A stretch of 64,000 nt of DNA. Origin: Mycolicibacterium sp. CBMA 247 (lineage in GTDB: Bacteria; Actinomycetota; Actinomycetes; Mycobacteriales; Mycobacteriaceae). Below are positions 53,506 to 61,709 of the stretch, piece by piece. The first letter of the stretch is position 1. Each line of letters opens with the position of its first letter. Under the pieces are notes generated by a model. That model saw only the letters and a list, made by a program, of their open reading frames with translations. It was not told where the DNA came from and did no database searches. The stretch spans positions 124,001-188,000 of the forward strand of contig NZ_VTGX01000006.1 in the NCBI RefSeq assembly GCF_009729095.1, given 5' to 3'. Made by a program: the position numbers and the translations under genes.

Positions 53506-53552
53506 TCGCCTCGCCGATACGTCCGATAATCGCCTCGATGAGAAGGGGTTCG

Positions 53553-54359
53553 ATGACCAGCAAGTCGCGCCGACGACTGCGCCGACGACTGTCAGCAGGC
53601 CTACTGCTGTTGGTCGGCCTGTCAGTCGCAGGTGGTGTTGCGGCCACGCTGACGCCCACACCGCAGGTCGCGGTCGCCGACGAATCGCAGTCGGCACTGC
53701 TGCGCACGGGTAAGCAACTGTTCGACACGTCGTGCGTCTCCTGCCACGGCGCCAACCTGCAGGGTGTGCCCGACCGCGGTCCCAGCCTGATCGGCACCGG
53801 CGAGGCTGCGGTGTACTTCCAGGTGTCGACCGGTCGTATGCCCGCGATGCGCGGCGAGGCCCAGGTGCCGGCCAAGCCCGAGCACTTCGACGAGGCGCAG
53901 ATCGACGCCCTCGGCGCCTTCGTGCAGGCCAACGGCGGCGGCCCGACCGTGATCCGCGACGCGAACGGCGGCATTGCCCAGGAGTCGCTGATCGGATCCA
54001 ACGTGGCCCGCGGTGGCGACCTGTTCCGGCTGAACTGCGCGTCGTGCCACAACTTCACCGGCAAGGGCGGCGCGCTCTCGTCCGGTAAGTACGCGCCCGA
54101 CCTCAAGGACGCCGAGCCGGCACAGATCTACACCGCGATGCTGACCGGGCCGCAGAACATGCCCAAGTTCTCCGACCGGCAGCTGTCGCCCGAGGAGAAG
54201 CGCGACATCGTCGCCTACGTCCGCGAGTCGGCTGAGACACCCAGCTTCGGCGGCTACGGACTCGGCGGCTTCGGGCCCGCTCCCGAAGGCATGGCGATGT
54301 GGATTATCGGAATGGTCGCCGCTATCGGCGTGGCAATGTGGATCGGGGCACGAGCATGA
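53553..54359 (+). CDS. qcrC: Diheme cytochrome c subunit QcrC of the bc1 complex
   Basis: Membrane-bound dihaem cytochrome c that carries electrons from the Rieske centre to the CuA site, replacing soluble cytochrome c. 268 aa: basic N-terminus, anchor (LSAGLLLLVGLSVAGGVAA, about 13-31), two haem sites C61-V-S-C-H65 and C162-A-S-C-H166, and a C-terminal helix (AMWIIGMVAAIGVAMWIG). The ATG at 53553 has GAAGGGG upstream. An ATG at 53502 overlaps the ctaE stop (ATGA) and would add 17 residues; less likely. ATGA overlap with qcrA. Confidence 0.96.
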   Translation: MTSKSRRRLRRRLSAGLLLLVGLSVAGGVAATLTPTPQVAVADESQSALLRTGKQLFDTSCVSCHGANLQGVPDRGPSLIGTGEAAVYFQVSTGRMPAMRGEAQVPAKPEHFDEAQIDALGAFVQANGGGPTVIRDANGGIAQESLIGSNVARGGDLFRLNCASCHNFTGKGGALSSGKYAPDLKDAEPAQIYTAMLTGPQNMPKFSDRQLSPEEKRDIVAYVRESAETPSFGGYGLGGFGPAPEGMAMWIIGMVAAIGVAMWIGARA

Positions 54360-55531
54360 CCGACAACGCTTCCCATACCCCACAGACGCCAAGCGATGCC
54401 GAGCTTGCCTCGATGTCGCGCGAGGAGCTCGTTGAGCTCGGCGGCAAGATCGACGGCGTCGAGACCATCTTCAAGGAGCCGCGCTGGCCGGTTCCCGGTA
54501 CCAAGGCCGAGAAGCGCACCGAGCGCCTCGTTGCGTACTGGCTTCTGTTCGGCGGGCTTTCGGGCCTGGCGCTGCTGCTGATCTTCCTGTTCTGGCCGTG
54601 GGAGTACCAGCCCTTCGGCTCGGAGGGTCAGTTCCTCTACTCGCTGGCCACCCCGCTGTACGGCCTCACCTTCGGCCTGTCGATCCTGGCGATCGGCATC
54701 GGCGCGGTGCTGTTCCAGAAGAAGTTCATCCCCGAGGAGATCTCGGTCCAGGACCGCCACGACGGCCGCTCCCCCGAGTTGGACCGCAAGACCATCGGGG
54801 CGAACCTCACCGACGCTCTCGAAGGCTCGACAGTCAAGCGCCGCAAGCTGATCGGCTTGTCGCTGGGCATCGGCCTCGGTGCGTTCGGGGCCGGCACCCT
54901 GGTGGCCTTCATGGGCGGGTTGATCAAGAACCCGTGGAAGCCCGTGGTGCCCACCGCCGAAGGCAAGAAGGCCGTCCTGTGGACGTCCGGCTGGACGCCT
55001 CGTTTCCACGGCGAGACCATCTACCTGGCGCGGGCCACCGGCCTTCCCGGTGAGTCACCGTTCGTGAAGATGCGGCCCGAGGATCTCGACGCCGGTGGCA
55101 TGGAGACCGTCTTCCCGTGGCGGGCGTCCGACGGCGACGGCACCACCGTCGAGTCCGAGCATCACCTGACCGAGATCGCGATGGGTATGCGTAACCCGGT
55201 CATGCTGATCCGCATCAAGCCGGCCGACATGACCCGCGTGGTCAAGCGAAAGGGCCAGGAGAGCTTCAACTTTGGTGAGCTGTTCGCCTACACCAAGGTC
55301 TGCTCGCACCTGGGCTGCCCCTCGTCGCTGTACGAGCAGCAGACCTACCGCATCCTCTGCCCGTGCCACCAGTCGCAGTTCGATGCGTTGCACTTCGCAA
55401 AGCCCATCTTCGGTCCGGCTGCGCGCGCGTTGGCGCAGCTGCCCATCACCATCGACAAAGACGGCTACCTGGTCGCCAACGGCGACTTCGTCGAGCCCGT
55501 CGGACCGGCATTCTGGGAGCGCAAATCATGA
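54356..55531 (+). CDS. qcrA: Rieske iron-sulfur subunit QcrA
   Basis: Rieske protein of the bc1 complex, 391 aa. Three membrane helices (about 72-90, 107-127 and 165-186) instead of one, typical of actinobacteria. The 2Fe-2S cluster ligands are C316 and H318 (CSHLGC) and C335 and H338 (CPCH); C321 and C337 would form the disulfide. The ATG overlaps the qcrC stop and its own stop overlaps the qcrB start, both as ATGA. Confidence 0.97.
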   Translation: MTDNASHTPQTPSDAELASMSREELVELGGKIDGVETIFKEPRWPVPGTKAEKRTERLVAYWLLFGGLSGLALLLIFLFWPWEYQPFGSEGQFLYSLATPLYGLTFGLSILAIGIGAVLFQKKFIPEEISVQDRHDGRSPELDRKTIGANLTDALEGSTVKRRKLIGLSLGIGLGAFGAGTLVAFMGGLIKNPWKPVVPTAEGKKAVLWTSGWTPRFHGETIYLARATGLPGESPFVKMRPEDLDAGGMETVFPWRASDGDGTTVESEHHLTEIAMGMRNPVMLIRIKPADMTRVVKRKGQESFNFGELFAYTKVCSHLGCPSSLYEQQTYRILCPCHQSQFDALHFAKPIFGPAARALAQLPITIDKDGYLVANGDFVEPVGPAFWERKS

Positions 55532-57168
55532 GCCCTGACCTTGCCAAGATCGCAGCCGCACAAGGCGATGCGATCGATTCCCGTTATCACCCGTCGGCGG
55601 CGGTGCGCCGGCAGCTGAACAAGGTGTTCCCCACCCACTGGTCCTTCCTGCTGGGTGAGATCGCGCTGTACAGCTTCATCGTGCTGCTGATCACCGGTGT
55701 CTGGCTGACGCTGTTCTTCGATCCGTCGATGGCACACGTCACCTACGACGGTGTGTACCAACCGCTTCGGGGCGTTCAGATGTCGCGGGCCTACGAGTCC
55801 GCGCTGCAGATCAGCTTCGAGGTGCGCGGCGGGTTGTTCGTCCGCCAGATCCACCACTGGGCCGCACTGATGTTCGCCGCGTCGATCATGGTCCACATGG
55901 CACGCATCTTCTTCACCGGTGCGTTCCGCCGCCCGCGTGAGGCCAACTGGGTGATCGGCTCGCTGCTGCTCATCCTGGCGATGTTCGAGGGTTACTTCGG
56001 TTACTCGCTGCCCGACGACCTGCTGTCCGGTATCGGTCTGCGCGCCGCGCTGTCCTCGATCACCCTGGGCATGCCGATCATCGGAACGTGGCTGCACTGG
56101 GCACTGTTCGGCGGGGACTTCCCCGGCGAGATCCTGATCCCGCGTCTGTACGCACTGCACATCCTGCTGATCCCGGGCATCATCCTGGCCCTGATCGGCG
56201 CGCACATGGCGCTGGTGTGGTTCCAGAAGCACACGCAGTTCCCCGGCCCCGGCCGCACCGAGACCAACGTGGTCGGCGTGCGCGTCATGCCGGTGTTCGC
56301 AGTGAAGTCGGGTGCGTTCTTCGCCTTGATCACCGGTGTGCTCGGCCTTATGGGCGGCCTGCTGACGATCAACCCGATCTGGAATCTGGGCCCCTACAAG
56401 CCGTCGCAGATCTCGGCGGGTAGCCAGCCCGACTTCTACATGATGTGGACCGAGGGTCTGGCCCGTATCTGGCCGGCCTGGGAGTTCTACCCGTTCGGCC
56501 ACACCATCCCCGCGGTGGTCTGGGTCGCGGTGATCATGGGCTTGGTGTTCGGGCTGCTGATCGCCTACCCCTTCATCGAGAAGAAGGTCACCGGCGACGA
56601 CGCACACCACAACCTGCTGCAGCGTCCGCGTGACGTGCCGGTGCGTACCGCGATCGGCTCCATGGCGATCGCGTTCTACATGGTGCTGACCCTGGCCGCG
56701 ATGAACGACATCATCGCCCTGAAGTTCCACATCTCGCTGAATGCGACGACCTGGATCGGTCGTATCGGCATGGTGGTGCTGCCGGGCATCGTGTACTTGA
56801 TCGCCTATCGGTGGGCCATCTCGCTGCAGCGCAGTGACCGCGCGGTGCTGGAGCACGGCATCGAGACCGGCATCATCAAGCGCCTGCCGCACGGTGCCTA
56901 CGTCGAGCTGCACCAGCCGCTGGGACCGGTCGACGACCACGGTCACCCGATCCCGCTGGAGTACCAGGGCGCGGCCCTGCCGAAGCGGATGAACAAGCTC
57001 GGTTCCGGCGGTGCACCGGGCAGCGGCAGCTTCCTGTTCGCGGATCCGGCTGTGGAACACGAAGCGCTCACCGAGGCAGCGCATGCCTCCGAGCAGAAGG
57101 CGCTGACGGCGCTCAAGGAGCACCAGGACCGCATTCACGACAACGGGGAGACCAACGGTCACCACTGA
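55528..57168 (+). CDS. qcrB: Cytochrome b subunit QcrB
   Basis: Menaquinol-oxidising cytochrome b, 546 aa. Haem b ligand pairs H110/H124 and H211/H226 are in place (RQIHHWAALM, MVHMAR, LHILLIPG, IGAHMALVW). Thr308 (MMWTEGLARIW) corresponds to M. tuberculosis Thr313, the residue whose change confers resistance to imidazopyridine QcrB inhibitors; the sensitive residue is present here. A soluble C-terminal extension of about 120 residues is typical of actinobacteria. Last gene of the operon, followed by a strong terminator. Confidence 0.97.
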   Translation: MSPDLAKIAAAQGDAIDSRYHPSAAVRRQLNKVFPTHWSFLLGEIALYSFIVLLITGVWLTLFFDPSMAHVTYDGVYQPLRGVQMSRAYESALQISFEVRGGLFVRQIHHWAALMFAASIMVHMARIFFTGAFRRPREANWVIGSLLLILAMFEGYFGYSLPDDLLSGIGLRAALSSITLGMPIIGTWLHWALFGGDFPGEILIPRLYALHILLIPGIILALIGAHMALVWFQKHTQFPGPGRTETNVVGVRVMPVFAVKSGAFFALITGVLGLMGGLLTINPIWNLGPYKPSQISAGSQPDFYMMWTEGLARIWPAWEFYPFGHTIPAVVWVAVIMGLVFGLLIAYPFIEKKVTGDDAHHNLLQRPRDVPVRTAIGSMAIAFYMVLTLAAMNDIIALKFHISLNATTWIGRIGMVVLPGIVYLIAYRWAISLQRSDRAVLEHGIETGIIKRLPHGAYVELHQPLGPVDDHGHPIPLEYQGAALPKRMNKLGSGGAPGSGSFLFADPAVEHEALTEAAHASEQKALTALKEHQDRIHDNGETNGHH

Positions 57169-57210
57169 CCACTCCCCTACCCTGACTGACGGCCCCGCCG
57201 TCGAGCTCGA

Positions 57211-57257
57211 ACAATCGCCGCAACACTCTCCTGAAGAGAGGTTGCGGCGATTGTTTT
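57211..57257 (+). terminator. Intrinsic terminator of the ctaE-qcrCAB operon
   Basis: Long hairpin 42 nt after the qcrB stop: a 14-bp outer stem (ACAATCGCCGCAAC with its complement) and a 5-bp inner stem (CTCTC/GAGAG), separated by one bulged A, with loop CTGAA, followed by TTTTA. It lies between convergent genes. Confidence 0.85.
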
Positions 57258-57284
57258 ATGTGCGGCGCCCGCAGCGGGCCGCGC

Positions 57285-57611
57285 TCACGGCCAGGTGCCG
57301 CGGGGCCCCGATCGCGGTGCCGGCCCGGCCGGCGGATGCGTCTGCAGCGCTGAACCCGGAATCGGGGTGTTCTGCAGAGCGCCGAGGCACAGGCCCACAC
57401 GCCCTGGCAGGCAAGGGATGTTGCCCGAGCCGCCCAAACTGTTGCTCGGGCTGTTCATCGACCAGCAGATCCCGGTGGTCGGGTCCAGGATGGTTCCTCC
57501 TGGGCAGGCAGCCGAGGTCGCCGACGGTGCCGCCATCACGATCGCAGAGGCCAATATCGTGCTGGAGAGAATCGCCAGGAGGAGCTCGGGGGCCCTGGTT
57601 CGGATCAACAT
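57285..57611 (-). CDS. Small secreted cysteine-containing protein
   Basis: 108-residue unrecognised exported protein. A signal peptide (LLLAILSSTILASAIVMAAP, ending near SATSAA) is followed by a mature part with four Cys (AACPGG, GICWSM, IPCLPG, GLCLGA), likely two disulfides, and a Pro/Gly-rich C-terminus. GGAGA precedes the ATG. It lies 14 nt after the LpqN-like lipoprotein gene and is probably co-transcribed. From memory, neither gene is at this locus in M. tuberculosis. Confidence 0.72.
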   Translation of the reverse strand: MLIRTRAPELLLAILSSTILASAIVMAAPSATSAACPGGTILDPTTGICWSMNSPSNSLGGSGNIPCLPGRVGLCLGALQNTPIPGSALQTHPPAGPAPRSGPRGTWP

Positions 57612-57625
57612 GTCGATGGTCTCCG

Positions 57626-58300
57626 CTACGGGGTGATCTTGGTCTGCTCGTCGATGATCTTGGCTGCGTCGATCACCACGTCCTTCTGCCCTTCTGGGGC
57701 ATCGGCGTTGAGCTGCAGCACGAACAGTGCGTCGGTGCCGGGGATGACCACGGTCTTCTGGGCGATAACCCGCAGTTTGCCGTCATGGGCATAGGTTCCG
57801 GCCGACCGGATCGCTTCGAAGCCACCCAACGTGGCCTTCTCTGGATCCATGAGCGACTTGAAGTCCGGCAGGTTCTGCAACATCCCAGGCGCATACTGCA
57901 GGATTTCGGCCGGGTCGACGTTGCCGGTCAGCTTCGAGGCGATGGCGATGATGGCGGGTGGATCGGCAGGATCCGTCGGTTTGTCGTAGACGACCGCGCC
58001 GTAGGCCCATGCGGGCGTCCTGTCCCCCGCCCTACTCCAGTCCGGCGGGAACGGAAAGTCGAAATTCGGTGTGCCCGGCTCATTGGGCTTGATCGGCGTC
58101 TCGGCGATCTTGTTCTCGGCGATGTAGTCGTTGATCGTCTTGTTCGGGCCGGCGATCTTGGGCCGCTCGGCGCTAGACGTAGCCTCTGCTCTGGTTGTTC
58201 CCGCGGCTGACGTCGTGGGCTCGGTCTTGGTGCCAGACCCACAACCGGCGAGCGAAACACTCACGCTGAAGGCCACCAAGCCCGCCAAGACTTTTCTCAT
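57626..58300 (-). CDS. LpqN/LpqT-family lipoprotein
   Basis: 224-residue lipoprotein with signal sequence and lipobox Leu-Ala-Gly-Cys20, a Ser/Thr-rich linker (21-45), then an LpqN-type domain (TINDYIAENKIAETPI, then PDWSRAGDRTPAWAYGAVVY). Family members are mycobacterial surface lipoproteins; M. tuberculosis LpqN has been linked to host interaction and to envelope lipid transport factors (memory). AAGGA lies upstream of the ATG. It is inserted, with the small secreted protein gene, between the qcr operon and the DUF2561-type gene. Confidence 0.87.
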   Translation of the reverse strand: MRKVLAGLVAFSVSVSLAGCGSGTKTEPTTSAAGTTRAEATSSAERPKIAGPNKTINDYIAENKIAETPIKPNEPGTPNFDFPFPPDWSRAGDRTPAWAYGAVVYDKPTDPADPPAIIAIASKLTGNVDPAEILQYAPGMLQNLPDFKSLMDPEKATLGGFEAIRSAGTYAHDGKLRVIAQKTVVIPGTDALFVLQLNADAPEGQKDVVIDAAKIIDEQTKITP

Positions 58301-58437
58301 GGGCGGCCACGTCCTTCCGAGTCGATGGCCCCTGCCCGCACCTGGACATCAAGGCTACGCACACGTCAGCGTGTGTCGCAGCACAATGAACAGAGCCAGA
58401 ACTGCGAGGTACGACGGAAGCCGGCTACCCGCCGAGC

Positions 58438-59019
58438 TCAGGCCGACAGCGCGTCGAGCTGACGCATCGCCACGATCGGCAGTGCGATGATTCCCGCGAT
58501 GACCAAGCCCGCCACGCCGTAGAGGCACCACGCCGCCACATTGCTGTCAGTGGCCATGAGATAGGTGGCCAACCCGATAGCCGCTGTCCCGACGCCCATG
58601 GCGCAGGTGACGGCCAGGGTGAACCGCAGCCACACCGCCTTGGCGGCGGCCGTGGTGACACCGCTGCCCGCGGCGTAGCGGCTCATCGCGACCGGTGCGG
58701 CCCGGTAGCTGCCACCGATCGGGCGCGGTGAACGGGCCGGCGGCTGGGGCCGTCGTCCGGGCTGGCGGTTGTCGGCCTGGGCCCGGGCACGCAGCAGCAG
58801 CGGGACCGCACCCGCGATCACCACGACGGACAAGCCGATGACGGTATAGAGCACCCACGGGGTGTCTGCACTCTCGGAGCCCTGCGGGTGACTGCGGCCG
58901 AGATCGACCAGTGCGACGACAGCGGCTACCCCGGCACCCAGCGCAGCGAGCCAGACCGCCGCGCATGCCCCCAGCAAGACCCGGTCGGTGTTGTCGAGTT
59001 CGCTGATCGGCCCGGTCAT
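58438..59019 (-). CDS. DUF2561-type membrane protein (Rv2197c-like)
   Basis: 193 aa with four hydrophobic segments in two pairs (about 14-40 and 57-77; 128-150 and 163-186) separated by a basic Pro/Arg-rich cytoplasmic loop (RRPQPPARSPRPIGGS). The ATG shares one base with the mmpS3 stop (TGATG), so the two proteins are made together. The position between respiratory genes and mmpS3 is conserved in mycobacteria. Function unknown. Confidence 0.85.
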   Translation of the reverse strand: MTGPISELDNTDRVLLGACAAVWLAALGAGVAAVVALVDLGRSHPQGSESADTPWVLYTVIGLSVVVIAGAVPLLLRARAQADNRQPGRRPQPPARSPRPIGGSYRAAPVAMSRYAAGSGVTTAAAKAVWLRFTLAVTCAMGVGTAAIGLATYLMATDSNVAAWCLYGVAGLVIAGIIALPIVAMRQLDALSA

Positions 59020-59897
59020 CAGCAGGCAGTCTGTGCCGAGTTGTTGGCGTTGGAGGACAGCACCGTCCCGTCACTGGCCGTGATCGAGCAGTTCAGCCGG
59101 CTGACCAGGAACAGGCTGGACGCCTCGACCGAACCCACATCCGAGTTGGAGATCGGGGTCATCGTGAAGGTCCACGGGATGTAGACGTTGCGCAGGGTGC
59201 GCCGGTTTCCGTTCCCGTCGACGTAGGTGATCGTGATGATGTCGCCCGGCGCCTTGGTGCCCGTCACCGAATAGGTGACCTGACGCGGTCCGGCATGGGT
59301 CGTGGTCGTGGTCGGCGGCGCCGTCGTCGTCGTGGCAGGGGCCGGCGGGGGCGCCTCACTGGTAGGGGCCGGCGCGGGTGGCGGCGGTTCGGTCACCGTC
59401 ACGGTCTCGGGGGGCGGGGGTGGCGGCAGCTCCTCCGACGTGGGCGGAGGCGGAGGGGGCGGCGGAGTCGTCGTGGTGATCTCGTCCTGCACCGGCGGCG
59501 CCGACGCGGTGGTACTCGGCTTCGGGGTTGCCAGGTTGGTGGTGTCCCTTTCGCGGGTCACCAGGACAGCCACCGAAGCCACCAGTGCGATGGCAGCGAC
59601 GATCGCGGTGACACCGACCACCCACGGCCAGCGCGGCGGACGGCCCGTGTCGACGAGTTCGGTCGCCGGGTCATAGTCGTCGTAGTCGTAGAGCGCCACA
59701 TCGGCGGGCACGTACGGCCCGCTGGTGAACTGCTCCGACTCCGGCGCGGAGTACGCCTGTGAATAGAACTCCGTCTCGCCGGTATCCGGGTCGGCGCCCG
59801 CCACGTGGGTGGGCTCCTCGGGTGCGGAGTGCTTTCCGGGTTGATCCGGCAAATCAGAACCGGAGGCACCCGGTTCCGGGGGATTCGGCCCGCTCAT
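59019..59897 (-). CDS. mmpS3: Membrane protein MmpS3
   Basis: 292 aa MmpS-family protein without an MmpL partner nearby. An acidic cytoplasmic N-terminus of about 88 residues (many Tyr/Asp: VALYDYDDYDP) precedes one membrane helix (WVVGVTAIVAAIALVASVAV). Next comes a Thr/Pro-rich linker (about 120-200) and a C-terminal beta-sandwich (VTYSVTGTKAPGDIITITYV onward) with a Cys pair (LNCSI and QTAC) likely forming a disulfide. AAGGAT lies upstream of the ATG. Confidence 0.93.
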   Translation of the reverse strand: MSGPNPPEPGASGSDLPDQPGKHSAPEEPTHVAGADPDTGETEFYSQAYSAPESEQFTSGPYVPADVALYDYDDYDPATELVDTGRPPRWPWVVGVTAIVAAIALVASVAVLVTRERDTTNLATPKPSTTASAPPVQDEITTTTPPPPPPPPTSEELPPPPPPETVTVTEPPPPAPAPTSEAPPPAPATTTTAPPTTTTTHAGPRQVTYSVTGTKAPGDIITITYVDGNGNRRTLRNVYIPWTFTMTPISNSDVGSVEASSLFLVSRLNCSITASDGTVLSSNANNSAQTAC

Positions 59898-59935
59898 CTA
59901 CGCCTATCCTTCTCGACAACTTCACTGCCACGCGG

Positions 59936-59955
59936 ATCGAACGGAGACGTTCGAT
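59936..59955. other. Inverted repeat upstream of mmpS3
   Basis: ATCGAACG, four bases, CGTTCGAT: an 8-bp perfect inverted repeat 39 nt upstream of the mmpS3 ATG. It could be an operator or a leader hairpin. Confidence 0.4.
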
Positions 59956-60035
59956 GGTGACAGTGCCCCGGCAACATTACCGAACGCGGTGAGAGCGGCG
60001 AATCCGGCGCTGCCGGTGGCGGATGAAGTGACGGC

Positions 60036-60066
60036 CCGATTGTGACCTTGATCAGGCCACAATCGG
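60036..60066 (-). terminator. Hairpin after ctaF
   Basis: Arms CCGATTGTG and CACAATCGG (9 bp) around a 13-nt loop that itself contains TGATCA. It begins 17 nt after the ctaF stop on the minus strand. There is no T-run, so termination would be of the U-less type often proposed in mycobacteria. Confidence 0.45.
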
Positions 60067-60082
60067 CACGTCGTCGGACGGG

Positions 60083-60502
60083 TCAGTGCTTCTCAGGACC
60101 CCAGTGGTACTCGAAGACCAGGCCACCGACGGCCATCAGCACGAAGCAGATGCCGGCGACGATCAACCAGGGAAGCCACAGGGCAGCCCCCACCGCGGCG
60201 ACCGAGAAGGACAGCGCGATCAGGATCGGCCACCAGCTGTGCGGCGAGTAGAAGCCCAATTCGCCTGCGCCGTCGCTGATCTCGGCGTCCTCGTAGTCCT
60301 CGGGGCGGGTGTCGAGCCGCCGCGCCACGAAGCGGAAGAACGTTCCGGTGAGCAGGGTCAGACCGGTGGTGAGCACCAGCGCGGTGGTACCGGCCCACTC
60401 GACGCCACCGGTGGCGAACATCGCCGTCAGCACGCCGTACACCACCGCGGACAGCGCGAAGAACGCCGTGAGGATCTCGAACAGTCGAGCTTCAATATGC
60501 AT
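60083..60502 (-). CDS. ctaF: Cytochrome c oxidase subunit IV CtaF
   Basis: Actinobacterial aa3 oxidase subunit IV, 139 aa with four membrane helices (IEARLFEILTAFFALSAVVY and others). The family motif GELGFYSPHSWWPILIALSF lies near residues 80-99. It begins 12 nt after ctaC and is co-transcribed with it. It is a structural subunit of the supercomplex, with no redox centre. Confidence 0.95.
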   Translation of the reverse strand: MHIEARLFEILTAFFALSAVVYGVLTAMFATGGVEWAGTTALVLTTGLTLLTGTFFRFVARRLDTRPEDYEDAEISDGAGELGFYSPHSWWPILIALSFSVAAVGAALWLPWLIVAGICFVLMAVGGLVFEYHWGPEKH

Positions 60503-60514
60503 TGCGTGTAGCCC

Positions 60515-61552
60515 CTACTTGCTCGCCTGCGGTGCCTGCTCGCCGCGTCGGGTGTCGAACGGGTGCGTGCTGATGGCCAGCATTGGCTGGTTGATTGCCG
60601 CCAATGCCTCGGCATTGGTCTTGCCTGCGTTGCGCTGATCGATGTAGGCCTTGAAGTCATTGGGCTCAACGACCCGGACCTCGAAGTTCATCATCGAGTG
60701 GTAGGTGCCGCACATCTCGGTGCAGCGCCCGACGAACGCACCGGTCTGGTCGATCTTGCTGACCTGGAAGACGTTGTCCGAGTGGTTGGCCTTGGGCTCG
60801 GGCAGCACGTCGCGCTTGAAGAGGAACTCCGGCACCCAGAAACCGTGGACCACATCCGCGGAGTTGAGCTGGAACTCGACGCGCTTGCCTACCGGGAGCA
60901 CCAGCACCGGGATCTCGGTGGAGGTGCCCAGCGTCTCGATCTTGTCGAAGTTGAGGTAAGTGCGGTCCTCGGGGTTGAGGCCACGCACCGCGCCGACCCG
61001 CTCCTGGCCGTGCTCGTCCTTGCCCTCGGGCTTGGAGGCCATCGCGGCCTTGCGCGCCTCGTCTACACCGTTGTAATGGAATGAACCGTCGGCGTAGTCG
61101 ATCTTCTGGTAACCGAACTTCCAGTTCCACTGGAACGCGGTCACGTCGATGACGACCTCAGGGTTCGGGTCCTTGTGCAGCATGCGCTCCTGGACCACCA
61201 CGGTGAAGTAGAACAGCACCGAGATGATGAGGAACGGGATGACCGTCAGCACCAGCTCCAGCGGCATGTTGTAGCCGAACTGGCGCGGAAGCTCAGTGTC
61301 GCCCTTCTTCTTCCGGTGGAACGCACTCGACCAGAAGATCAGAGCCCACACGATGGCGCCCACGACGAACGACGCAATCACCGAGCCGATCCACAACTCT
61401 CGGTTGAGTTTGCCCTCCGGGGTGATCCCGGTCGGCCAGCCGAGCGCGAGTGCGTCCTGCCAGCTGCAGCCGCTCAGCAAGAGCGCTGAGCCACCCAGGA
61501 CAATTGTCAACAACGCCGCTCGGGCCACCGCTTTTAGCCCGCGAGGTGTCAC
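60515..61552 (-). CDS. ctaC: Cytochrome c oxidase subunit II CtaC
   Basis: Subunit II of the aa3 oxidase, 345 aa. It has a lipoprotein-type signal with lipobox Leu-Ser-Gly-Cys29, two membrane helices (about 53-75 and 99-121), and an extracytoplasmic cupredoxin domain with the CuA ligands C277, C281 and H285 (CTEMCGTYH) plus His in SADVVHGFW. An actinobacterial insertion (about 155-195, Lys/Glu/Gly-rich) is present in the domain; in the M. smegmatis supercomplex this region contacts the cytochrome cc subunit (memory). Divergent from asnB. Confidence 0.96.
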   Translation of the reverse strand: MTPRGLKAVARAALLTIVLGGSALLLSGCSWQDALALGWPTGITPEGKLNRELWIGSVIASFVVGAIVWALIFWSSAFHRKKKGDTELPRQFGYNMPLELVLTVIPFLIISVLFYFTVVVQERMLHKDPNPEVVIDVTAFQWNWKFGYQKIDYADGSFHYNGVDEARKAAMASKPEGKDEHGQERVGAVRGLNPEDRTYLNFDKIETLGTSTEIPVLVLPVGKRVEFQLNSADVVHGFWVPEFLFKRDVLPEPKANHSDNVFQVSKIDQTGAFVGRCTEMCGTYHSMMNFEVRVVEPNDFKAYIDQRNAGKTNAEALAAINQPMLAISTHPFDTRRGEQAPQASK

Positions 61553-61697
61553 GTTGGCGCCTCCTAGATCGGTATTTCGCGACCGCGACCGGTCGTTGTT
61601 TTGCGAATACTACGCAGCGTAGACCACACCCTCAGGCGCGGGCCAAGCGACTCGGCAATGTGTCCGGGTGGTCGTCCCGAGCACCCGTTGGATTAGG

Positions 61698-61703
61698 CAT
61701 ACT
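61698..61703 (+). promoter_or_regulatory. -10 element of asnB (leaderless)
   Basis: CATACT, 6 nt before the GTG at 61710, with no ribosome binding site. It sits in the 157-nt divergent gap between ctaC and asnB. Confidence 0.5.
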
Positions 61704-61709
61704 GGCGCG

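Noticed and set aside
55465..57165. 566-codon open frame opposite qcrB
   Set aside because: Shadow of a highly conserved membrane protein gene.
59302..59676. Gly/Val-rich frame resembling a PGRS or repeat protein
   Set aside because: It is the complement of the Thr/Pro-rich linker of MmpS3.
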